A stretch of 26,460 nucleotides of DNA from Cytidiella melzeri (Eukaryota; Basidiomycota; Agaricomycetes; Polyporales; Irpicaceae), in the NCBI GenBank assembly GCA_022592445.1, contig JABYQR010000499.1, forward strand, positions 1-26,460, read 5' to 3'. The notes beneath the pieces are model-generated. The model ran no database searches and was not told where the DNA came from. It saw nothing but the letters and a program-made list of their open reading frames with translations. Below, in pieces: positions 10,097-17,223 of the stretch; position 1 is the first letter of the stretch, and each line of letters starts with the position of its first letter. The position numbers were made by a program, and so were the translations under genes.

Positions 10097-10846
10097 TTGC
10101 CTTGACAATCCAACTCGTCCTTTCCCCTACATTCCCTGATCCACACCGCCTCCGTTCAACACGAAATATTATGTCATTGATTGTCTCCCTGTGTCCATTC
10201 AAACCTCGGACCCCACTCTGATTGGTTACCATTGCCTTGGTTCAACCCTCAGCCTTTCCATACCTCCGTTACCATTCCATTGGGTCCAACCCTGTCTATC
10301 CCCTGTCTCGGGTTCAACCCCTTCTCTATTGATCTTTGCCTCATACCTCACCTTTCTATTGTCCCTTGTTTCCGCGCCTTGACGGTCTTTTATCACATTG
10401 GCCTTCCAAAGCAGCTATTGTTCTCTGTGTATTGTTCTTCCTTTCTATTCCTCTGATTTGCTACCACTACTTTGGACTGGTCCAAAAGTAGTTAGGTCAA
10501 CATGTATAAATAGCCGCTAGACATGGGGGCTAGAACCTCAGTCTATCCACTTCGTATCAATATTCCTTCTGTCGAACCATCATCTGTCTGCCACTGTGCT
10601 TGACAGCAACCGCGCAGCCTAGACCATCATTCGACCTTGTGTGTAGCTACACCAAGGGGTTCTGACTTGACAACTTGTCCCTTGACAATAGTTGGTCTTA
10701 ACACCTTATGTTTGCCTTGACGATCCAACTCACCCTTCCTCCCTCACTTTCTGATCCACATTACCTCTGTTCAACACGGAACTATTATGTTATTGGTTAT
10801 CTTCTTGTGTTCATTCAAACCTCGGACCTAACTCCAATTAGTTAAC
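10097..10846 (+). repeat. Pair of direct repeats about 615 bp apart
   Basis: About 130 bp beginning TTGCCTTGAC at 10097-10229 recurs at 10712-10846 with roughly 80% identity by eye. Landmarks are GTTCAACACG, TTATGT and CATTCAAACCTCGGAC in both. The sequence between the copies holds the palindrome and TATA box at 10467-10512. Confidence 0.75.
10467..10512 (+). promoter_or_regulatory. Palindrome plus TATA box inside the TIR element
   Basis: An almost perfect palindrome, CTACTTTGGAC-TG-GTCCAAAAGTAG (10467-10491), is followed 13 bp later by TATAAATA (10505-10512). This resembles the promoter part of an LTR or of a lost gene. No ORF follows, so function is unproven. Confidence 0.35.
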
Positions 10847-11499
10847 TCAACCCCGTGCCAGGTACACACATCCCTGTACTTATAGTATTTGTACTCAACC
10901 CTGTGCCAGGCCTGTTGATTGATAATTCTCCTCTTCATTGTTAAGCTTAACATGCAAAGTATATTCAGTATGTTGTTTGATAGTCAGCATAGAAATTGTT
11001 GTGATTTTGGGACACGACGTCACCTCCTCGAAATGATGCGTCTATGCGCTCACATCCGCCTATCTGTTCTTGCCACCATACTCCGTCTCAATATCCGTTC
11101 GTATCCTTTTCTTCTTTACTGTACTTGTATCTCCCAACCTGTCTTCTACGCGCATAGCTTTTATTTTAGTTTCTCCGCCCTCACTTCGTGTCCACAAACC
11201 CACTCTTAATAACTTCGCATCCGCTCTTCATATTTTTACTTTCTTTGTCTTTCCGTCTCTCTCGTAAAAACTATATAAACACATGTATTCTCGGTACTTC
11301 GAATCTATCATCATCTCATCTACTCGTATCTTCTCGTGTGCTCAAGCCTGCTTTCAAGAGAAATAGTGCTGCTCACCTCAGAGCCAGCACCCCCACCTGC
11401 TCTGGTACACATAAGGCCATATAAATAGAGCTTTACTGGAAAAGGGAAAGGGCAGCTGTTCCAAACACAATCTAAGTAACTATGATATACTGCAAAACA

Positions 11500-12007
11500 T
11501 GTATGAGCATGCAAGCAGCACAAACAGAAGACAAAACCTGCGTAAGTTGAGAAAACCAAGGAAACAGAAGCATAGCATGGCAAAGATATCAATAGAGCTT
11601 TACCAGAAAAGGGAAAGGGCAGCTTTCCAAACACAATCCAAGTAACCATGATACACTGTGAAGCATGTGTAAGTATGTGAGCAGTGCAAACAGAAGGAAC
11701 CAAAGAGCCTGACAGAGGCATGAATAGAGCTTTACTAGAAAGGGGGAATTGAAACATTCACAATGCCATCAGTAAGGTTTTGTACACTATGTAACAGTCT
11801 TATATACTGAAATATGTACTCTCTTATATACTGAAATATGTACCCTTTAATCATATTTATTGTCCTATGTAATTACTATGTGACTAGCTGTTGAGGAGCT
11901 CACAAATCATCCAAGTCCCCCGCCGAGCTCCCGGTTTGCCGCCATCAGCCCACGCCTAGCGGAGTTTGATTAGTGCTGACAATTGGGTGGGAGATTAACC
12001 TCAAGTG
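11500..12007 (-). repeat. Right terminal inverted repeat
   Basis: Reverse complement of the left arm. It differs by carrying a tandem duplication of a 22-24-bp unit (TCTTATATACTGAAATATG) at 11798-11819 and 11822-11843, and an extra copy of the GTAAAGCTCTATT-containing block just inside (near 11424 and 11592). Its outer end lies only about 57 bp from the first ATG of the helicase remnant. Confidence 0.85.
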
Positions 12008-12136
12008 TCTTGTACAGGTCGCGTCACCATTAGAGACGCTACCCCTTAGGGAGTTGCCGGTGCGATGTCACTGTGTATGCGCGTTATGTCACATCGTGTC
12101 ACACGCTCTTCGAATCTTTTCTCTCGCCTCGTTTGC

Positions 12137-13802
12137 ATGACCACCTCCCCGCCGCCCAATGGGGAGTTCAAGTTCTGCTCACCAGAGGGCCGCACGCTCG
12201 TTTTGAACATATTATCATCAAAATTCACTTACCGCCTCCACGACTACGTTCTTGATGGTCTCGTGAAGTCCCTCGATGGAGTTCACCTCCTCGCCATTTC
12301 GGGGACAGGATCTGGCAAAACCGGGTATTACTCGATGTACATGCTCATGCTACAAGAGCTCGACCGTCAACGTAAATCGTATCCCATTGCTTCCGCAATG
12401 GTCCCGCAAAATCCAGTGATGGTGATGGTCTTGCCGACCATTGGCTTGGAGGATGAAATGGTAAGTCTCGCAGCTTGTATACCCTTTTGTACAGTGTGCT
12501 AACATACTTCAAGGGGCGTACTTTTAATAACTTAGGGCTTAATACAATTTTTATCAACCATACAGCCCTTCAGACGGCTGTGAAGCGCGGACTGAACCTC
12601 TGGCGTGAATCCCGTGCTTGCTACACCATCATCCTGCTCTCTCCGGAGCAGCTCGTGTCCGATAGGTTCGAGACACTTATCCACGACCCAATCTTTAAGT
12701 CAAGGGTGCGCGCACTTGGAGTTGACGAGGTGCACTTGTGCAAGTCTGGGGTGCCTCAGGGTTTCGCAAGGAGTACACACAGATTGGCTTCATACATGCT
12801 CGATTGCCTACAGCTCGTGTTGTGCTTATTCTCATGTCAGCTATGCTAGCGCCAGGGGTTCACTCAAGCTCGGTACTGGAGTTCTTTGGCCTGCAGTCCG
12901 GTCGTTGCCATCTTATCCGCAGGTCAAATCGACGCAACGATATCAAGATGATATTCTGAACCCTGACAAAGAGCACGAAGAGCTTCGGTTGCCCTGATCT
13001 CTACTGGGTGCTAGCAAGTGGGAGGAAGACGATAATGTTTGCCGACTCGATTGCTCAGGGGTGGCGTGTTATGGAGGACCTTCTCGCACAACTAAAGAAG
13101 ATGTCGACTGCCACCACAGAACAACAGAGGTTCTGCGTCCGTCTATATTGCTCCCTATCAGAGAGAGATAATGCCGCGACGCTGCAGGCTTTCCGCGACA
13201 CCAATTTGACACAGATCATCATTGCTACGGACGCTCTCATGGTCGGCGTCGACCTGCCAAATGTGCAAGATGTCATCCTCCTGTCAGCTCCGCCATCAGT
13301 CGACAACATGCTCCAGAAGATCAGACGCGCCGGACGAGACCACAATTTGGTCAAGGACGCAAGAGGCATTGTCTATGTTACCAAGGCACAAATCGTGTTG
13401 GCGGACAAAGCCGTAAAGGCGATCAGCATCACGAAGGGACATCACGCAAAGATGAACGTTGACATTGCGCGAATGCTCCTTGCGCGGTGCTATCCGGCCT
13501 TCCAGAATATCTTGTATGCCAATCCCTCACACAACCCCAACCCCTGTTCCTGCACGACCTGTACAAAGATATTCGCCGCTGTGCAGCCCAACTGCAACTG
13601 CAGCATGTGTATGCCGGAATCTAAAGTTGCCCCTGACACATCGGGAATCAAGGTCAAGTCACGCAAGCGTGGTCCTCTCACTCGTCGTATGCGCAACGTA
13701 GGTGTCAAAGCCTTGGAAGCCTTCTGCGACGACCTGTATGAAGATGGTGGCACCAGCATTGCCCAAATACCACCATATCTCTTCCTACCTGATGCAGTGT
13801 AA
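12137..13802 (+). pseudogene. RecQ-like DEAD/DEAH helicase remnant
   Basis: Superfamily 2 helicase blocks in order: Walker A SGTGSGKTG (about 12298-12324), V-D-E-V-H for motif II (about 12721), S-A-M for motif III (about 12837), TIMFADS, ATDALMVGVDLP and QKIRRAGRD for motifs IV-VI (13031-13340). A Cys-rich tail follows (C-S-C-x2-C ... C-N-C-x2-C, 13545-13610). A 53-bp intron (12461-12513, GTAAGT...CAAG) joins the first two segments in frame. Two lesions break the gene: a frameshift near 12735-12750, right after motif II, and an in-frame TGA at 12957-12959 where the family should continue. ATG at 12137 is preferred, but 12065 is in frame. The TIR element sits in its promoter. Confidence 0.82.
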
Positions 13803-13804
13803 GG

Positions 13805-14063
13805 TGTTATTCTTGGATGCACACAAGATAAGTATGACCAATATATATTCGGAACCTACGTGTGTACAAGATAAAAAGATAGTTCTCTAAATCTACCAGA
13901 TCTCAGTCCTAAATACTGAGATCTGCTACTGCGTAGTACTACTATATACGGTATGCTATATTCTCATGATGGGCACTGGCCCACTATGTAATCAATACGA
14001 GTAAAAGGCCAGATCTACTGATCTGGCCACAGGATGCTTGCGCACATGTATCAAGCCCTAACA
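13805..14063 (-). mobile_element. LTR (about 259 bp), minus orientation
   Basis: On the minus strand a purine tract (TCTAGGGGGAGGG) is followed directly by TGTTAGGGC at 14063, and the other end reads GAATAACA at 13805, giving TGTTA...TAACA ends. It holds two strong palindromes. One is CAGATCTCAGT at 13897-13907 paired with 13915-13925. The other is GGCCAGATC at 14007-14015 paired with 14020-14028. No target duplication is seen (TAAGG left, CCCTC right). The LTR begins 2 bp after the helicase stop codon. Confidence 0.6.
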
Positions 14064-14399
14064 CCCTCCCCCTAGACGAGACATTGGGTATGCAATGGAA
14101 GTCAAAGAACCAGCAGTTGATGATGTATGTAGTGTGGCCTTGCGGCCGAGTGTATGCAGTGATGGGTCCCTACATGGTAGGGCCCAGTGGTTCTGACTTC
14201 TCCGAGCCGTGGTCGGAGGTGTCGCGGAGCGACTGCTGCTATGCTGATAACCCTAGAAAGGGAGTGAAAGAGAGAGGAAGGGGGTGGATCTCCAACGACG
14301 ACCACGAGGTCAAAGTCGATGATGAGCAGGCAAGCAGGCACTGAGGCCGGATACTGGCAGTGCAAATGACGAAGTTAATAGCATGCTTATACTAGGTTA
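14064..14399. other. Possible short internal region of a retroelement
   Basis: The purine tract next to the LTR (14064-14077) suggests retroelement interior read on the minus strand. ORFs of 85-90 codons exist on both strands but none shows gag, protease, RT or integrase motifs. The block GGCAGTGCAAATGACGAAG occurs twice, at about 14355 and 14417. Confidence 0.4.
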
Positions 14400-14842
14400 C
14401 ATTGAGTAACTCACCTGGCAGTGCAAATGACGAAGAGGTCAAGATGCAGAACCAGGGAGGGTAAGGGGTACTATATATACTGTGTCTGGGTGGTCTGTGC
14501 ACCAGTTCCCACACTAGGGACTGGAGTAACTGTGGGACTGGAGTAACAATAGAACAATAAGGAACCCGGGTAACTGTCAAGGACCGGGGTAACTGTCAAG
14601 GACCAGGGTACGTAGAACAATAGAGCTAGAACAATACAACAATAGAACAATAGGATAAGAACAATAGAACAATAAGACCTGGGGGAATCCCTGGGGAATC
14701 CCCATCAATGGAAGAGGAACAATAGAACAATAGCCTAGGTTGATCTGGAACCGCTCCAGACTGAGTCTAGGGTTTGGGTCTGGACTATTGATAAATAAGG
14801 CAGGATGTCACGTGACCCAGGTTAGGGTTAGGTCCGTTAACA
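14400..14842 (-). mobile_element. Probable LTR, minus orientation
   Basis: Read on the minus strand it starts TGTTAACGG at 14842, carries a TATATATAG box at 14480-14471, and near its end has GTGAGT (14414-14409) followed by a short run ending around GTTACTCA or ATGTAACC. This layout (TATA, transcribed pyrimidine-rich part, GTGAGT, GTTAC end) parallels the LTR at 24294-24780. The exact 3' edge is uncertain and no partner LTR is visible. Two TTAGGG units at 14821-14832 lie within it. Confidence 0.45.
14551..14732. repeat. AGAACAATA minisatellite-like repeats
   Basis: AGAACAATA or near variants occur about eight to nine times between 14551 and 14732. They are interleaved with repeated GACTGGAGTAACT and GACCGGGGTAACTGTCAAG blocks (14520-14608). 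They fall inside the probable minus-strand LTR. Confidence 0.75.
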
Positions 14843-14936
14843 CTCCTAGCCGGAAAATAAGCGCTCTAGATAGGCGCCTAAGGCTGTAAACTTGTGACAA
14901 TATTGGAAAAATCCGGTCTCTGTTGGACTATCCATG

Positions 14937-15485
14937 TCAGGAGGGTGACGGCGACCTCGAAGGTGGCAGGGGAGACAAGGGTGAGTCCCGCGGGAACACG
15001 GCCGACAGCCACTGGTTGATCTCAGCGACCTGTGGCGAGGTGATGATTTCAATGTCGAGGGACAGTAGTTCACCTGTCACCCCACGCAGCGACCGACAGA
15101 CATTGTCCTCCGTGGGTTCTTTGGTCATGGCAGTTGTCTCGAACAACTGCGATGCCGTGGGCTCAATCTCCTCCTTGCCAACCGCGACGAGAGCTCAAAT
15201 GAACTCAACGGACGGCGTGGTCAACGAGGACTGTGGTCCCAGGGGGGCGACTCTGATCATCCCCCTGAGACGGTCCGAGTTTCCTACGCGGCGAGTGACT
15301 GGGTCCCTTTTGATTCCAGGGATCTCAATGTTTGGATTCGCGTTGAGATAACGGATCCAAGTCTCGATGGCCTGGGGTGCTAAACTTCCACCCGGTGATA
15401 CGCCCGGAAATCGGCTAGGCGCAGAGACCCGGCAGCAGCCCGCATCATTCTGAGCGGCAAGTTCCTCCACTTTCCCAGCGTCACG
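14937..15485 (-). pseudogene. Unrecognised ORF broken by one TGA
   Basis: On the minus strand a frame open from about 15485 encodes PQAIETWIRYLNANPNIEIP and GIKRDPVTRRVGNSDRLRG, stops at TGA 15197-15195, then continues in the same frame (TEDNVCRSLRGVTGELLSLD, a Ser/Pro-rich tail) to a stop at 14937. One nonsense change thus splits a segment of about 180 codons. There is no good ATG at the 5' end. The plus strand is also open here (14923-15351), but its product is less protein-like. No domain is recognised. It may be gag-like. Confidence 0.35.
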
Positions 15486-15524
15486 AGGTCACGAGGAGTT
15501 CACTGAGGTCACGAGGAGTCCGCC
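15485..15524. repeat. 20-bp tandem duplication
   Basis: GAGGTCACGAGGAGT begins both 15485-15504 and 15505-15524, with the last five bases diverged. A shorter piece (GTCACGAGG) precedes it. It marks the 5' edge of the broken minus-strand ORF. Confidence 0.75.
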
Positions 15525-15955
15525 GAGGATCCGAGGACTTGGCAAGGAGCAACGCGCCGGAAACATCCGAGGCCGAGGAATCGCATCGAACCCTGACACA
15601 CAGACACGCCCCTTTTGCATCGGAGCATGGGCCGGCCAGCCACCAAGTGTTTTGGACGCGGGTCGGACCAACGGTAGAAGATACTTGACACGCGAACCCC
15701 GTTTCAGGAAGACTCCTATCACGCCACGCTGTGCGACTCCTGGACGGCGCCGCATCACCTGCTCGCGACGGGTGGCGCCTTTTCAGCGCAAGGGCGTGCG
15801 TCGCTACTCTGCGTCAACCAACGCTGTGTCCTGCCGGGCGTCGACTCGCTGGACATTTTGCCTCCGCAGACGGAAGTATTCTGCCACCCTGTTTCCTCGC
15901 TCTCGCGTTTGGGTTTAGGACATAGAAGGAAAGGTTTAGGAGAGGGTCTTTAGGG
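15525..15955. other. GC-rich interval without a supported gene
   Basis: Several overlapping ORFs of 60-90 codons exist on both strands because the sequence is GC-rich and poor in stops. None carries a recognisable motif. It ends in the TATA box that leads the Cys-rich ORF. Confidence 0.4.
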
Positions 15956-15965
15956 TATATAAAAA
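15956..15965 (+). promoter_or_regulatory. TATA box upstream of the Cys-rich ORF
   Basis: TATATAAAAA lies about 150 bp before ATG 16115. It is followed at about 30 bp by a pyrimidine/AC-rich leader (AATCAATCAATCCCCACCCC), which would fit a transcription start. The same layout is found in LTR promoters. Confidence 0.5.
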
Positions 15966-16114
15966 GGTGTTGCTTGTACTGCGTAGAAAATCAATCAATC
16001 CCCACCCCAGTTTCCAGAGTTCACTTTAAGCTTTGCACTCGCGTCGAGGGAGTCTCTTCGCGCCCATAGCTGTAGCTTCTTCTGCGTTGTCTCACTGCGA
16101 CTTCTCCCACATTT

Positions 16115-16471
16115 ATGTCCGCTGCGTCTACCAACGACAACCCACCTCGAGTCTGCCGTTACTGTCCAACCGTTCCCCACCTACCCGACGGTCGCTGCCC
16201 TTACCGCCCACGCCCGCGCGAGGTTCTACGCCGTTACCCCATCATCCCCGCGCCCACTCCGCTGCCAGAACCCTTAGCAGCGCCTACGGTCTCCCCTGAG
16301 AGATCAACCCCTAAATCACCCTTGCCAGCGTCGTCCGTCGCCTCCGTCGTGGACTCGCTTGATAACTGCTCTTACTGCGACACTCAGAGCAATCACCCAA
16401 TTCCCCTACGTTCAGGACCTTTTGTCCCGCTTGACTGTGATTGCCCGCGCGCGCTGCACCCAGATTGTTAG
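16115..16471 (+). CDS. Small Cys/Pro-rich protein, possible read-through frame
   Basis: ATG 16115 opens a 118-codon frame. It starts with a Cys-containing block (V-C-R-Y-C-P-T-V-P-H-L), continues with a Pro/Arg-rich linker, and ends with a second Cys cluster (N-C-S-Y-C-D-T and D-C-D-C-P-R-A-L-H-P-D-C). Such pairs can bind zinc. It stops at TAG 16469-16471. The same frame then continues with protein-like sequence (DFEGEDHECKLVQFNLTSS) to TGA at 16640-16642, so the TAG is either a nonsense change or the second half is not translated. I do not recognise the family. A gag of a retroelement or a transposon passenger are options. Its strand is opposite to the RecQ helicase. Confidence 0.45.
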   Translation: MSAASTNDNPPRVCRYCPTVPHLPDGRCPYRPRPREVLRRYPIIPAPTPLPEPLAAPTVSPERSTPKSPLPASSVASVVDSLDNCSYCDTQSNHPIPLRSGPFVPLDCDCPRALHPDC

Positions 16472-16642
16472 CTGTCCCCAGACTTTGAAGGCGAGGACCA
16501 CGAGTGCAAACTAGTGCAGTTCAATCTTACCAGCTCTACCAACGTCGTCGTTGGCCACGCATTCGCCTGCAATACGCACCGCCGTTCGGGAAGTGTTGTT
16601 CTACACTACCACCCCCGCGCGCAGTCTGTCAAGTCAAATTGA

Positions 16643-17223
16643 CTGCGATCTCACATAGCCTTGCGCTGCGACCTGCGCTCCATTAGTTTATCTTCCTCTA
16701 CGGTTCCTTTCGGCTTCGTTACACTGCGTTTACTTTTTAAACTGCGTTATTTTACAGTGTTACTGCGTTGCGTTTCACCTTCACTGCGTCGAGCTTACTG
16801 TGTTCACTTTCACTGCGCCCGCGTTTTACAGCGACTTCTTCATCTTCACCAGCGACCGCGTTTTGTGTTCAAAATTCATATTGCACCTGCGTTTATCATC
16901 TGCGTCTCTCCGCGCGCCGTCTTACTACAAGTCGCGACATCTCCCGCGCGTTCTCTTTGAGCCGCGCTATAACTTTCGCTTTCACCACGCCAACTTGCCC
17001 TTTTACCCGCGATACGCGTGGTAGTTGCCCGTCTAACTCCCTTCATATAAACTTTATCACAAAAACCTTGTCGCTCTTTTAGCACAGGTAAAACTAGGAC
17101 TCTAAGACCACCTCGCACACTTTAACACTTACGCGCTTCCACACCTTTACACTTCTATTGCCACTTTGTGGTTGGTTGTGTTGTCTTTAAGGTTGTTCTT
17201 AGTTTGAAGTGTGACTCAGTGTC
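16643..17223. other. Pyrimidine-rich interval with dispersed CTGCG motifs
   Basis: No supported gene. ORFs of up to about 100 codons on the plus strand are Ser/Phe/Thr-rich shadows of a CT-rich strand. ACTGCG or CCTGCG, often followed by TT or TC, recurs about a dozen times between 16075 and 16900. The right end is the 3' flank of the RecQ helicase. Confidence 0.5.

Larger units (their letters stand above)
8638..12007. mobile_element. Long-TIR DNA transposon, non-autonomous (Mutator-like signature)
   Basis: The two ends are inverted copies of each other over about 510 bp, with outermost blocks CACTTGA[C/G]GTTAATC followed by TCCCACCCAATTGTCAGCAC on both arms. The flanks carry a direct repeat, GTCTTGTACA, at 8630-8639 and 12007-12016. 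Up to three of its bases may belong to the inverted repeat, so the target duplication is 7-10 bp. Long inverted repeats with a duplication near 9 bp are typical of Mutator-like elements. No transposase is visible in the 2.3-kb interior, which contains coding-like scraps and direct repeats. The element lies between the divergent F-box and helicase genes. Confidence 0.8.

Noticed and set aside
10181..10456. 91-codon plus-strand ORF in the TIR element
   Set aside because: Ser/Pro/Leu composition follows a CT-rich strand and overlaps a direct repeat; no coding signal.
12137..13802. Helitron Rep/helicase
   Set aside because: Motifs are RecQ-like superfamily 2 (V-D-E-V-H, ATDALMVGVD), not Pif1-like, and there is no HUH Rep domain nearby.
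14819..14832. Two TTAGGG units, possible interstitial telomere
   Set aside because: Only two units, sitting inside a probable LTR; far too short for a telomere remnant.
14923..15351. 142-codon plus-strand ORF
   Set aside because: Antisense to a more protein-like minus frame in GC-rich sequence; likely a shadow, though not disproved.
16661..17082. Several overlapping plus-strand ORFs of 74-104 codons
   Set aside because: All are low-complexity readings of a CT-rich strand in different frames; none has a motif.
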